A stretch of DNA of 58,258 nt from an uncultured bacterium. Its GTDB lineage: Bacteria > Dictyoglomota > Dictyoglomia > Dictyoglomales > Dictyoglomaceae. Position numbers and translations under genes: made by a program. Shown here one piece after another: positions 16,262 through 25,649 of this stretch (the first letter of the stretch is position 1; each line of letters starts with the position of its first letter). The stretch lies in NCBI GenBank assembly GCA_938034905.1, contig CALHLF010000030.1, positions 1 to 58,258 on the forward strand, read 5' to 3'. The notes under the pieces were generated by a model that saw only the letters and a program-made list of their open reading frames with translations, ran no database searches and was not told the origin of the DNA.

Positions 16262-18205
16262 ATGCTCAGTAAAAAGGTTTTAATTGTTTTGTTAGTTTTA
16301 GTTTCTATTTTCTTATTATCTGGTATTGTCAATGGACAGAAAGAAAGAGTAGTAAGTTTGCCATATTGGGATACACCAGGATTAATTCCATATTACTGGC
16401 AAGCTCAGCATATATTAGCACAGGGAACAATCTTTGAGGGACTTTTTGGTTATGCTCCAGATCCTAAAGGCTTAGGTGGAGTTAAGGTTGTACCAGTTAT
16501 TGCACAGAGCTATAAAGTATCTAAAGATTATAAAGTGTGGACTTTTAAATTAAGAAAAGATAAGAAATGGTCTAATGGAGATCCTGTAACGGCAAAGGAT
16601 TTTGAATGGTCTTTTAAATATTATGCGAGTCCTAAAATTCCAGATCTCCCTGCTTGGGCTGGACCTCATCAATTTATTGAAAATTTCTGGGCCGTAAAAA
16701 GTGGAGCAATGGATCTAGATAAACTTGGAGTAAAGGCACTTGATGATTATACATTAGAGATAAGACTTGCTACTCCAAGATATGACATGAAAGAATGGCT
16801 CTGCGTAGCACAGGGAGTACCAATTCATAGAAAATCTGTGGAAGCAGATCCTCAGAACTGGTGGAGACCTGGAAAAATAGTAGTTAATGGGCCATATGTT
16901 CCAGTGTCATGGACTCCTGGAAAGGACATGGTTCTTGTTAAGAATCCTAACTATGTTGGTGAAAGAGGAAACGTAGATAGGATAGTGCTTAAGTTCGGTG
17001 GACTGGGATTACAACAATATCAGGCAGGAGAGCTCGATGCAGCAATGATAGGAAATGTGGCAGAATACAGATTTGTACTTTCTGATCCAAAACTTTCCAA
17101 GGAATTCCATGAAGATGTAATGGATTGCTTCTGGAATGGATATCAATGGTCACGAGGTTTTGATCCTATTATGGATAACATAAAACTAAGACAAGCATTA
17201 GCTATGGCAATAGATAGAGAGAAACTCTGTAAAGAAGTTTTAGGTGGAAGAGCATTGCCCCTTAATAAATATTGGCCTGACGGAAATCCCATTGGAGATA
17301 AAATGAAGGGAATACCCTTTGATGTAAAGAAAGCACAAAAGCTTCTTGAAGAGGCTGGATATCCTGGTGGAAAAGGATTAAAGACCTTAGTGTTCTATAT
17401 AACTGGTGGTGGAGATCCTGTAGTAGAGTTCATAGTTGATCAGTGGAAGAAGAATCTTGGTATTAATGTGATAATTGAGAACGTAGAATCAGGTCTATAC
17501 TGGAACTCCTATGTGTGGCCTAACTTCTCTCCAGATGCTAAGGCAGGATTTACTGTAATAGGCGCTCCAATGAATAACTTAGAGATTGGTGCATTAATGA
17601 AGAACTCAGATCATACTGTTTGGTTCTATGATTTCCCCACCTCTGCAAGAAAGAGACGTCATGAGCTTTATCAAGAATATGATGCATGGCTTAGAAAAGA
17701 AGGTGGATTAACTGAGGCAGATTGGAAGACACTTATCGAAAAGAGAAATACTTTATATGCAGGATTTAAGAGGATTGTAGATAATGAGCCAGAAAAATTA
17801 TGGAGGGAAGAACTAACAAGACCTCCTCTTTGGTATGAGCAATTTGATGAACTCTATGAAAAGTGGAAGGCTGCAAAGACTAACGAAGAAAAGACTAATT
17901 ACTGGAGGCTTGCAGGAAGGGTATTGACCGATCAAGAAGGATTCCAGTTATGGTATAATAATTTATCTTCTCAAAGTAAACAGGCCTACAGATGGAGATA
18001 TAAAACCATTAATAGACCATTCAGTGATGCTGTAAAGATTGCTCACTATGCATTACAACCTATGCAAGATAGATACTATATGGTACCTGTCTATTTAGCA
18101 AAGGCACAATGGGTAAAAAATCCTAAGCTTGAGGGATTAATGCTCTATAAATTCTCTTGGGGTCCTGGATTCTTCAACTTTAAGTATTTGAATCTTAAAG
18201 ACTAA
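16262..18205 (+). CDS. ABC transporter substrate-binding protein, family 5
   Basis: A 647-residue secreted binding protein (signal peptide about residues 1-25, ending SGIVNG) of the dipeptide/oligopeptide class (SBP_bac_5). The family lines KDYKVWTFKLRKDKKWSNGDPVTAKDFEWSF (about 78-108) and DNIKLRQALAMAIDREKL are clear. In Thermotoga-like organisms many such proteins bind beta-gluco- or manno-oligosaccharides rather than peptides. Here the operon contains a secreted GH5 enzyme, which favours a sugar ligand (inference). A strong hairpin follows the gene, as expected when the binding protein is made in excess over the membrane subunits. Confidence 0.88.
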   Translation: MLSKKVLIVLLVLVSIFLLSGIVNGQKERVVSLPYWDTPGLIPYYWQAQHILAQGTIFEGLFGYAPDPKGLGGVKVVPVIAQSYKVSKDYKVWTFKLRKDKKWSNGDPVTAKDFEWSFKYYASPKIPDLPAWAGPHQFIENFWAVKSGAMDLDKLGVKALDDYTLEIRLATPRYDMKEWLCVAQGVPIHRKSVEADPQNWWRPGKIVVNGPYVPVSWTPGKDMVLVKNPNYVGERGNVDRIVLKFGGLGLQQYQAGELDAAMIGNVAEYRFVLSDPKLSKEFHEDVMDCFWNGYQWSRGFDPIMDNIKLRQALAMAIDREKLCKEVLGGRALPLNKYWPDGNPIGDKMKGIPFDVKKAQKLLEEAGYPGGKGLKTLVFYITGGGDPVVEFIVDQWKKNLGINVIIENVESGLYWNSYVWPNFSPDAKAGFTVIGAPMNNLEIGALMKNSDHTVWFYDFPTSARKRRHELYQEYDAWLRKEGGLTEADWKTLIEKRNTLYAGFKRIVDNEPEKLWREELTRPPLWYEQFDELYEKWKAAKTNEEKTNYWRLAGRVLTDQEGFQLWYNNLSSQSKQAYRWRYKTINRPFSDAVKIAHYALQPMQDRYYMVPVYLAKAQWVKNPKLEGLMLYKFSWGPGFFNFKYLNLKD

Positions 18206-18213
18206 TTTTGGGT

Positions 18214-18250
18214 AAAGGGGGGAAAGGTTTTCCTTTCCCCCCTTTATTTT
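18214..18250 (+). terminator. hairpin after the binding-protein gene
   Basis: AAAGGGGGGAAAGG (18214-18227) and CCTTTCCCCCCTTT (18232-18245) form a perfect 14-bp stem with a TTTT loop, followed by ATTTTTT. Partial termination or 3'-end protection would raise the binding protein over the downstream permeases. Confidence 0.8.
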
Positions 18251-18274
18251 TTAATTAACAAAAGGAGGTATAAG

Positions 18275-19237
18275 ATGGGGCTTGTAAAGTACATATTACG
18301 TAGACTTTTTACAATATTTGTATCCCTAATAGCAGTCATAATTATCACGTACATTCTCATGTGGATTGCTCCTGGAGAATTTTTCAATATTGCACAATTT
18401 CAAGCAAGTGCTGGTAAAGTGGCTACCCTAACTCCTGAACAATTACAAGTCTTGATAAAAGGATTTGAAGAAAAATATGGTTTAAATGTACCCTTGTGGA
18501 AGCAGATTCTAAATTATCTGAAAGATGCTTTTAGATTTAAATTTGGTCCATCTTTTTCTAATCCTAACGAACCTATAGAAGTGCAAATTGCGAGAAGATT
18601 TCCCGTTACTCTTACATTAGCAATTTTGTCTATGACTTTAGCGGTAATTGTTGGAATTCCTCTTGGAATTATTGCTGCTTTGAAGAGAAATACGTGGATA
18701 GATTATATTTCTATGTTTTTCTCTATGATTGGAAGTATCATCCCTGCTTATACTATTGGTGTTATAATGGTTATTATATTTAGTGTCTATTTGAGAGTTC
18801 TTCCTACCTCTGGTTGGGAAACCCCAAAACAGATGATTATGCCTGTAATTTGTGTTGCATTAGGTCCTATGGCTGTTATTGCAAGATTTATGAGATCAAG
18901 TCTACTTGATGTTTTAAATCAAGATTATATAAGAACAGCTTACTCGAAGGGTGGTACTGATAGAGCGGTAATTATTAGGCATGCTTTAAGAAATTCTCTC
19001 ATCCCAATTGTTACAATTATAGGTCCACAGCTTGCTTTCTTATTTACAGGTACTGTATGGATTGAAAATTTATTCCGAGTCCCAGGTCTTGGACAGCTTT
19101 TTGTTAATGCCGCGTCTATGAGAGATTATCCTTTACTTGTGACCTCCACCTTTATTCTTTCTCTTTCTGTGATGCTTATGAATTTGTTAGTAGATATTAT
19201 TTATGCCTTTTTGGATCCAAGAATTAAATATGAATAG
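18275..19237 (+). CDS. ABC transporter permease, DppB type
   Basis: A 320-residue membrane subunit of the dipeptide/oligosaccharide importer. It shows about six hydrophobic segments, the first at residues 10-32, and the DppB-type N-terminus with an extracytoplasmic loop. The EAA-like loop (DYIRTAYSKGGTDRAVIIRHALRNSLIP, about 210-237) docks on the ATPase. AAAGGAGG precedes the ATG at 18275. The dppC-like gene follows 24 bp on. The import substrate is inferred to be an oligosaccharide from the GH5 gene in the operon. Confidence 0.9.
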   Translation: MGLVKYILRRLFTIFVSLIAVIIITYILMWIAPGEFFNIAQFQASAGKVATLTPEQLQVLIKGFEEKYGLNVPLWKQILNYLKDAFRFKFGPSFSNPNEPIEVQIARRFPVTLTLAILSMTLAVIVGIPLGIIAALKRNTWIDYISMFFSMIGSIIPAYTIGVIMVIIFSVYLRVLPTSGWETPKQMIMPVICVALGPMAVIARFMRSSLLDVLNQDYIRTAYSKGGTDRAVIIRHALRNSLIPIVTIIGPQLAFLFTGTVWIENLFRVPGLGQLFVNAASMRDYPLLVTSTFILSLSVMLMNLLVDIIYAFLDPRIKYE

Positions 19238-19261
19238 TGCTTTGAAGGAGGTTTTGAATAA

Positions 19262-20134
19262 ATGGAAGTTGCTTTAAAACAACAAAAAAGAAGAGCAAGT
19301 TACTGGTCAGCTGCATGGGGAAGATTTAAGAAAAATAAAATGGCGGTAGTTGGTTTAATTTATATAATCATAATAATTATTGTCTCTATATTTACTCCAT
19401 GGATAGCACCCTATCCCTATGATGAACCTCATTATGCTCATACCTTTGAGAAACCTAGTGCAAAATTTTGGTGGGGAACAGATGACTTAGGAAGATGTAT
19501 GTTTAGTAGAAATTTATATGCTATGAGAAATGCTCTACTTATTGGATTTGGCTCTCAGATAGTAGTACTTATAATAGGTGTAATTATTGGATCTATAGCA
19601 GGTTTTCGTGGAGGAAGGGTGGATACTATTCTAATGAGAATAACTGATATAATGTATGCCTTTCCAACATTCTTATTCAATGTTATTTTAGTAACAGTAA
19701 TGGGAAGAGGTTTATTTACTATACTAGTGGCTGTAGGAGTTACTGGTTGGGCAGGAATGGCAAGACTTGTAAGGGGTATGGTTATGTATCTTAAACATGC
19801 AGATTTTGTTGAAGCTGCAAGGGCTCTTGGTTCAAAAGAAGGTTATATTATTAGGAAATATATTTTACCTAATATGCTTGGACCTATAATCGTAAGTTTA
19901 GCTTTTGGAATACCCAATGGTATATGGATAGAAAGTGGACTTGCTCTTATAGGAATGGGGGTAAGACCTCCTATGCCCTCTTGGGGTAATATGATTGGAG
20001 CAGGAATAGGTTATATTATGGCATTTCCCCATATGGTGATATTCCCAGTTTTAACTTTTGCTCTTACTCTTCTTGCATTTACATATGTGGGTGATGGTTT
20101 AAGAGATGCATTAAATCCAAGGAGTGAGGTATAA
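19262..20134 (+). CDS. ABC transporter permease, DppC type
   Basis: A 290-residue partner permease. It has an N-terminal cytoplasmic stretch, a first membrane helix at about 31-50, the short DppC-type WWGTDDLGRCMFSR segment, and five further helices. The EAA loop is ADFVEAARALGSKEGYIIRKYILPN (about 180-204). It starts with ATG after GGAGG. Its stop overlaps an unlikely GTG start of the next gene; with the ATG chosen below, the two genes are four bases apart. Confidence 0.9.
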   Translation: MEVALKQQKRRASYWSAAWGRFKKNKMAVVGLIYIIIIIIVSIFTPWIAPYPYDEPHYAHTFEKPSAKFWWGTDDLGRCMFSRNLYAMRNALLIGFGSQIVVLIIGVIIGSIAGFRGGRVDTILMRITDIMYAFPTFLFNVILVTVMGRGLFTILVAVGVTGWAGMARLVRGMVMYLKHADFVEAARALGSKEGYIIRKYILPNMLGPIIVSLAFGIPNGIWIESGLALIGMGVRPPMPSWGNMIGAGIGYIMAFPHMVIFPVLTFALTLLAFTYVGDGLRDALNPRSEV

Positions 20135-20138
20135 GACT

Positions 20139-21119
20139 ATGGCAGAACTATTAAAAGTAAATAATCTAAGAACATATTTTTATAGGAATGAGGGAGTTGT
20201 TAAAGCTGTTGATGGTATAAGTTATAAATTGGATTATGGAGAGACTTTAGGAATTGTAGGAGAAAGTGGCTCAGGAAAAACAGTTTCTGTTCTTTCTCTT
20301 TTAGGACTTATTAGAAGAAATGGAAGAGTAGAAGGAGGGGAAGCAATTTTTGACGGAAAAGATTTATTGAAGCTTTCTAAGGAAGAATTAAGAGAAATAA
20401 GAGGTAAAGATATTTCAATAATTTTTCAAGATCCTATGACCAGTTTAAATCCCATCATGAGAATAGGAATACAGATTATGGAGCCTTTAATTTGGCATAG
20501 ATTGTTATCTGATAAAGATGCAAGGGATAGAGCTATAGAGTTATTAAGAGTTGTGGGAATACCAGAATACAAAACAAGATTTTTAGATTATCCTTTCCAG
20601 TTTTCAGGGGGTATGAGGCAAAGGGTAATGATAGCTATGGCATTGGCCTGTAATCCAAAACTTGTAATTGCAGATGAGCCAACAACTGCTCTTGATGTTA
20701 CTATAAGGGCTCAAATTTTGAATCTTATGCATGAGATGAAGGAAAAGCTTAATATGAGTATAATATTTATAACCCATGATATAACTCTTGCTATGAACTT
20801 TTGTGATACTATAATAGTTATGTATGCAGGGAAAATTGTAGAATATAGCTCCATAGAGAAATTTATTAAAAATCCATTACACCCTTATTCTCAAGGCCTT
20901 CTAAATTCTACTTTAGATATAGAAAAAAAAGAAGGTTCATTAAGACCTATTCCTGGAAATCCACCAAATCTTATAAATCCACCAGAAGGTTGCAGATTTC
21001 ATCCAAGATGTTCCTATGTTCAAGAAATATGTAAAGAAAAAGAGCCGGAATTAAGAGAAATAGAAGAGAAACATAAAGTTGCATGTCACCTGGTGAAGGG
21101 AGGAAATTTAAATGCCTGA
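20139..21119 (+). CDS. ABC transporter ATPase, DppD type
   Basis: An ATPase of about 326 residues for the importer. It shows Walker A GESGSGKT, the Q loop, signature FSGGMRQRV, Walker [13 protein letters not shown] and the switch histidine in ITHD. The C-terminal extension with CRFHPRC and C-rich [17 protein letters not shown] is typical of Dpp/Opp ATPases, some of which bind an iron-sulfur cluster. I chose ATG 20139 with GAGG nine bases ahead, over an in-frame GTG at 20124. It overlaps the next ATPase gene by 8 bp. Confidence 0.92.
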   Translation: MAELLKVNNLRTYFYRNEGVVKAVDGISYKLDYGETLGIVGESGSGKTVSVLSLLGLIRRNGRVEGGEAIFDGKDLLKLSKEELREIRGKDISIIFQDPMTSLNPIMRIGIQIMEPLIWHRLLSDKDARDRAIELLRVVGIPEYKTRFLDYPFQFSGGMRQRVMIAMALACNPKLVIADEPTTALDVTIRAQILNLMHEMKEKLNMSIIFITHDITLAMNFCDTIIVMYAGKIVEYSSIEKFIKNPLHPYSQGLLNSTLDIEKKEGSLRPIPGNPPNLINPPEGCRFHPRCSYVQEICKEKEPELREIEEKHKVACHLVKGGNLNA

Positions 21120-22059
21120 ACTTCTATTAGTAAAAAACCTAAGGAAATATTTCCCAAGGGGAAGAAAGCTTTTAAGAGCAGTAGATAATGTCTCTTTTTC
21201 CATAGATCCAGGAGAGACCTTAGGACTTGTAGGTGAAAGTGGTTCTGGAAAATCAACCCTTGGAAGAACTGTCCTTCGACTTCTTGAGCCTAATGATGGG
21301 GAGATTATATTTGATGGTATTGATATAAGAAGATTAAAGGGGGATGATTTAAGACAAATAAGAATGTTTATGCAGATAATATTTCAAGATCCCCTTGCTT
21401 CTTTAAATCCCCACATGACCATAGGTCAAGCAATAGAAGATCCATTAATTATTCATAATATAGGGACAAAGGAGCAAAGAAGAAGGGCAGTTATGGAGCT
21501 TCTTGATATTGTGGGAATCGGAAGAGAGTTCATAGATTCATTTCCTCATGAGTTTTCAGGGGGACAACAACAAAGGGTTGGAATTGCAAGGGCGCTGGCA
21601 CTGAATCCTAAGTTTATTGTATGTGATGAACCAGTATCTTCTCTTGATGTTTCCATAGGAGCACAGATTGTCTCTCTTCTTTATGAATTAAAGAGACAAT
21701 TTAAGTTATCTTACTTATTTATTTCCCATGATTTAGCAGTGGTAAAATATTTATCGGATAAGGTTGCAGTTATGTATTTAGGAACTTTTGTAGAATTAGC
21801 CCCAAAGGAGGAGCTTTATGGGAATCCATTACATCCATATACCAGAGCCCTTCTTGCATCGGTTCCTAAGATGCCAAAGAATGGAGGACGTCAAAGGAAA
21901 TTTCCAGCTCTTAAGGGAGAAATTCCATCGTCTGTAGATCTTCCTTCTGGATGTAGATTCCAATCCCGTTGTGAATATGTTATGGATATATGCAGGAGAG
22001 AAGAGCCTATCTTTAGAGAAGTTTCGCCAGGACATTTTGTTTCATGTCATTTAGTATAA
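21112..22059 (+). CDS. ABC transporter ATPase, DppF type
   Basis: A 315-residue second ATPase of the importer. It has Walker A GESGSGKST (about 43-51), signature FSGGQQQRVGIARAL, Walker B FIVCDEPVSSLD, and the same C-terminal CRFQSRCEYVMDIC cluster. Heterodimeric DppD/DppF pairs are the norm in this transporter class. ATG 21112 lies inside the end of the previous gene behind GGGAGG. The secreted GH5 gene follows after 12 bp in the same operon. Confidence 0.92.
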   Translation: MPELLLVKNLRKYFPRGRKLLRAVDNVSFSIDPGETLGLVGESGSGKSTLGRTVLRLLEPNDGEIIFDGIDIRRLKGDDLRQIRMFMQIIFQDPLASLNPHMTIGQAIEDPLIIHNIGTKEQRRRAVMELLDIVGIGREFIDSFPHEFSGGQQQRVGIARALALNPKFIVCDEPVSSLDVSIGAQIVSLLYELKRQFKLSYLFISHDLAVVKYLSDKVAVMYLGTFVELAPKEELYGNPLHPYTRALLASVPKMPKNGGRQRKFPALKGEIPSSVDLPSGCRFQSRCEYVMDICRREEPIFREVSPGHFVSCHLV

Positions 22060-22071
22060 GGGGGAAGTAAA

Positions 22072-23076
22072 ATGAAAAGATTATTAATTCTTTCCTTGAT
22101 TCTTGTAATTTTTATTGGGAGGACTTCGGGAATGGATAATAAATTGCCTATTCTAAGAGGTGTAAATCTTGGAAATGCATTGGAAGCACCCTTTGAGGGA
22201 CAATGGGGTGTTGTAATTAAGGATGAATATTTTTCTTTAATAAAAAATGCAGGATTTGATCATGTGAGAATACCTATAAGATGGAATGCTTATGCAGAAT
22301 ATAAACCGCCTTATAGGATATCCCCCTTTATATTCGAAAGGGTAGATCATGTAATTTCAGAAGCTCTAAAGAATAATCTTTATATAATTATAAATATACA
22401 TCATTATGAGGAATTAATGCAGGAACCCGAAAAACACAAGGAAAGATTTTTAAAGTTATGGGAACAAATCTCAGAGCATTATAAAGATTATCCTGAGAGT
22501 TTGTATTTTGAATTATTAAATGAACCATGTATGAACTTAAAGAGTAATCTTTGGAATGAATACTTAGTGGAGGCAATAAGAATAATAAGAAAAACAAATC
22601 CCACAAGAAAGATTGTTGTAGGTCCTACAGATTGGAATAGCCTATTTAAATTAAATGAATTAAAAATACCTCAAGATGATAAGAATATAATAGTAACTTT
22701 TCATTACTATAATCCTTTTAATTTTACCCATCAAGGCGCAGAATGGGTAAATCCTTCTCCTCCCGTAGGAGTTAAATGGCAAGGAACAGAACAAGAAAAG
22801 AGAGCAGTGGAAAGAGAATTGGACATGGTAGTAGAGTGGGCTAAAAGAAATGGAAACCCACCATTACATATGGGAGAATTTGGAGCATACTCAAAGGCAG
22901 ATATGGAATCAAGGATAAGATGGACATCCTTTGTAGCAAGGTCTGCCGAGAAGAGAGGAATAGCATGGACCTATTGGGAGTTTTGTTCGAGCTTTGGAAT
23001 TTATGATGCGTTAAACAAAAAATGGAGGATTGAGCTTCTTAAAGCGTTAATTCCAGAAACAAAAATTAAGGAGTAG
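22072..23076 (+). CDS. secreted GH5 endoglucanase, Cel5A-like
   Basis: A 334-residue glycoside hydrolase. It has a signal peptide (about 1-20), then a single GH5 barrel with no binding module. The sequence closely recalls Thermotoga Cel5A (subfamily GH5_25), known to cut beta-glucan, mannan and glucomannan. The acid/base glutamate is E151 in LNEP and the nucleophile E269 in MGEFGAY; HIRIP-type and NIHHYEEL strands are present. Position at the end of a family-5 ABC operon suggests the enzyme makes the imported oligosaccharides. The stop codon lies within a hairpin shared with the convergent gene. Confidence 0.93.
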   Translation: MKRLLILSLILVIFIGRTSGMDNKLPILRGVNLGNALEAPFEGQWGVVIKDEYFSLIKNAGFDHVRIPIRWNAYAEYKPPYRISPFIFERVDHVISEALKNNLYIIINIHHYEELMQEPEKHKERFLKLWEQISEHYKDYPESLYFELLNEPCMNLKSNLWNEYLVEAIRIIRKTNPTRKIVVGPTDWNSLFKLNELKIPQDDKNIIVTFHYYNPFNFTHQGAEWVNPSPPVGVKWQGTEQEKRAVERELDMVVEWAKRNGNPPLHMGEFGAYSKADMESRIRWTSFVARSAEKRGIAWTYWEFCSSFGIYDALNKKWRIELLKALIPETKIKE

Positions 23077-23093
23077 GGGAATTTCTCCCCTAC
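23073..23093. terminator. hairpin spanning two convergent stop codons
   Basis: GTAGGGGA (23073-23080) pairs with TCCCCTAC (23086-23093). It contains the TAG of the GH5 gene and the TAG of the minus-strand gene. A T-rich stretch follows on the plus strand (23100-23107). It may serve both directions, though the tail is offset. Confidence 0.5.
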
Positions 23094-23836
23094 TTCCCTA
23101 TTTTTTTAAGATTTTCTAAGGATAATTTGACGCTTTCTAAGGATGGAAAATTAGGGTTTTCATATTCTACTATATACCATTTTGTTTCCCCAGTATTTTC
23201 GCATATATCAAAAATTTCCTTCCAATCTATTATTCCCTCTCCAACTGCCCTTGAAGAAAAGGGATATTCCTTTAAATGAATAGTTTTTGCTCTTTTTGAA
23301 TATTTTCTTAAAATTTCTATAGGATCTGCTCCTCCATTCATAGCATTTCCTGTATCCAACTGCATAATAACATCTTTATTAACATTATCAAAAAAGAAAT
23401 CCCAAAAGATTTCGCCATTTATTTTTTGAAATTCTACAGAATGATTATGATAGCCTACAAACATATGGTAAGATTTTAATTTTTCTGAAATTTCATTTAT
23501 TACCTCAATTGCCTTTAACCATCCTTTTTTATCTTCAATATATTCCTTAGGAAGAGATGGAATAATTAAATATTTATTTTCTAAAATAGAATTAAATTCT
23601 ACAGTTTTTTCAAACTCATCATTCATTAATGTATCTATAGAAATATGGGTTCCTGCAACTTTTAAACCATAACCGTCTAAGATTTCTTTTAATTCCTTGG
23701 CAGATTTGCCATAATATCCAGCAAATTCTACTCCTTCATATCCCATCTCAGATATTTTCTTGATAGTTCCCTCAAAGTCTCTTTCACATTCTTTTCTCAC
23801 AGAATAAAGTTGTAATGCAATAGGAATTCTTTGCAT
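23090..23836 (-). CDS. sugar phosphate isomerase/epimerase family protein
   Basis: A 248-residue AP-endonuclease-2-type TIM barrel as in xylose isomerase-like epimerases and IolE/hydroxypyruvate isomerase. The start IALQLYSVRKE, MGYEGVEFAGYYG, VGYHNHSVEF (metal-binding histidine and glutamate), MQLDTGNAMNGGADP and EYENP are characteristic. A divalent metal and a keto-sugar substrate are expected, but the precise reaction cannot be read. It follows the mannose-1-phosphate guanylyltransferase by 9 bp in one transcript. Confidence 0.8.
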   Translation of the reverse strand: MQRIPIALQLYSVRKECERDFEGTIKKISEMGYEGVEFAGYYGKSAKELKEILDGYGLKVAGTHISIDTLMNDEFEKTVEFNSILENKYLIIPSLPKEYIEDKKGWLKAIEVINEISEKLKSYHMFVGYHNHSVEFQKINGEIFWDFFFDNVNKDVIMQLDTGNAMNGGADPIEILRKYSKRAKTIHLKEYPFSSRAVGEGIIDWKEIFDICENTGETKWYIVEYENPNFPSLESVKLSLENLKKIGK

Positions 23837-23845
23837 TTCATCCTC

Positions 23846-24847
23846 CTAAATAATATTTTTAACTTTTGAAGAAGAACCCTTCCTTGAGATTAATATTTTA
23901 TCCTTAGTTATTACAATTATAATATTCTCCTCATCTATAACTATAGTTTCTTTATTAGAATAATTTAAAATAAGGGAATTTTTTACATCAATTGTTTTTA
24001 CATTTCCTATAATATGATTTTCCATTTCATCCTTAGGGAATATATTATATAATGATTCCCAACTTCCTATATCACTCCATTGAAAATCAGAAGGGATTAC
24101 ATATATATTCTCTGCTTTTTCTAGTATTCCTTTATCAATTGATATGCTCTTTATGTCTTTATAGACTTCTTCAATCTTTTTTTCAAAGAAGTCTTTTCCT
24201 ATATGCTCCTTTAAGATACTTATTTTCATATAATCTTCAGGAAGAAACTTTAAAAATGCAGATTTAATTGTCCTATTCTTCCATACAAAAATTCCAGAAT
24301 TCCAAAGAAAATTTCCCCTTTCAAGATATTCTATTGCCTTTTGATTGTCAGGTTTTTCATGGAAACGAATTACTTTATAAACCCCTTCTTCGACTTTCTC
24401 TCCCAATTCAATATATCCATATCCTGTCTCGGGATATGTAGGTTTTAATCCAAGAGTTAAAAGAGCATTATTCTTATTTGCAAAATCTATAGCCTTTTTA
24501 ATAACCCTTTCGAATTTATTAGTTTCTGGAATCACATGATCCGCAGGTAAAACTACCATTATATCTTCATCATCAAGAAAGAGAGAGGCAAGAGCTATAG
24601 CAGGTGCAGTATTTTTTCCAATAGTTTCATAAATTTTTTCTGAAGGTAAATTCCTAACATAGTTTTTATGCTTTATATTTACTACCATATATATGTCCGT
24701 AGAGATTAATTTTGCCCGCTCGTAGGTAGCTTTTATAAGATTTTTCTCCTTAAAAAGATTTAAAAAGGGTTTTGGTTTATTTTCAGTACTAATAGGCCAC
24801 AATCTTTTTCCACTTCCACCGGCAATAATAACCACTTTGACCCTCAT
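23846..24847 (-). CDS. manC: mannose-1-phosphate guanylyltransferase
   Basis: A 333-residue nucleotidyltransferase producing GDP-mannose. The N-terminal pyrophosphorylase motif VIIAGGSGKRLWPIS (about 6-20), the VLPADHVI strand and FLWNSGIFVW match ManC. The C-terminal isomerase (PMI) domain found in bifunctional versions is absent or reduced to about 60 residues. No SD precedes the ATG; a TATAAT box ends seven bases before it, so the mRNA is probably leaderless. GDP-mannose may feed glycan or glycosylation pathways not in view. Confidence 0.88.
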   Translation of the reverse strand: MRVKVVIIAGGSGKRLWPISTENKPKPFLNLFKEKNLIKATYERAKLISTDIYMVVNIKHKNYVRNLPSEKIYETIGKNTAPAIALASLFLDDEDIMVVLPADHVIPETNKFERVIKKAIDFANKNNALLTLGLKPTYPETGYGYIELGEKVEEGVYKVIRFHEKPDNQKAIEYLERGNFLWNSGIFVWKNRTIKSAFLKFLPEDYMKISILKEHIGKDFFEKKIEEVYKDIKSISIDKGILEKAENIYVIPSDFQWSDIGSWESLYNIFPKDEMENHIIGNVKTIDVKNSLILNYSNKETIVIDEENIIIVITKDKILISRKGSSSKVKNII

Positions 24848-24854
24848 ATTTAAT

Positions 24855-24860
24855 ATTATA
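24855..24860 (-). promoter_or_regulatory. -10 box of manC, close to the start codon
   Basis: TATAAT on the minus strand lies seven bases before the ATG, predicting transcription from the A of the start codon. The -35 region is weak. Confidence 0.45.
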
Positions 24861-24924
24861 CCCTTGAAATAAACTTTAGGGAAGGCTAATATATAGGAAA
24901 TATCATTAAGGAGATTTTTAAAAA

Positions 24925-25629
24925 ATGGAAAAAAATACCATTGCTTTAAGATGTCTTTCTCTTGGAGGTTATATTGTTAGAGGGGAATTAGATATTTCCG
25001 TGAGGAATCAAGAAAATAAAGATTTTCTAAAATCTGCTAATGAATTAGTGGAACTATTATATTCATGGATGAAAAAAGAGGATTTATTAAGTTATTTAAC
25101 TTCTGAAGAGTTAGAATCTTTCTCAAAACCTTTAGGAAAGTGGGATAACATAGAAATTATTAAATCTATATGGAAAAATGAATCCCTTGGAACTCTTCTC
25201 TGGGCTTTATCTCTAATTCCTCAGATTCCTCCTTACGATAATCTTTTTGTCCCAGAAAGACTTATTGAAAATCTTACCCTCTTTAGATCAAAGGAATATT
25301 TCTTAGAAAAAGTAGAATTAAGATCTGAGGAGGAGATAAAGAGAGAAAGGAATATTGCGGAATATTGGTTTTGGAGATTACAGGTTTTTGACATGGAAAA
25401 AAGGGATGAAGGTGTTTCTGAAAAGATAAATCTTAAAGATATTATAAGCTCTGTTGCTGAGAAAGCATATTTTGAGGGATATCTTCCAAAACCTATTGAT
25501 GGAGACTTTCCTATTTTAGGAAAGCCTTTCAGAGATATTACCTTAGATGAGTATCTAATAATCTCATATATAATAGTAGAAAGATATAATACATTTAATT
25601 GGATATGTGGTTATAGAGAAAATTATTAA
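24925..25629 (+). CDS. DUF4272-like protein
   Basis: A 234-residue cytoplasmic, largely helical protein. It begins with RCLSLGGYIVRGE and has a central ESLGTLLWALSLIPQIPPYD (about residues 91-110) and AEYWFWRLQ motif that recall the DUF4272 family, whose function is unknown. There is no signal peptide or membrane segment. GGAG lies about 11 bases ahead of the ATG. The GH1 beta-glucosidase gene starts 20 bp downstream, then guaB, so the three may be co-transcribed. I cannot assign an activity. Confidence 0.6.
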   Translation: MEKNTIALRCLSLGGYIVRGELDISVRNQENKDFLKSANELVELLYSWMKKEDLLSYLTSEELESFSKPLGKWDNIEIIKSIWKNESLGTLLWALSLIPQIPPYDNLFVPERLIENLTLFRSKEYFLEKVELRSEEEIKRERNIAEYWFWRLQVFDMEKRDEGVSEKINLKDIISSVAEKAYFEGYLPKPIDGDFPILGKPFRDITLDEYLIISYIIVERYNTFNWICGYRENY

Positions 25630-25649
25630 AAATAAAAGGAGGAAAAGTT

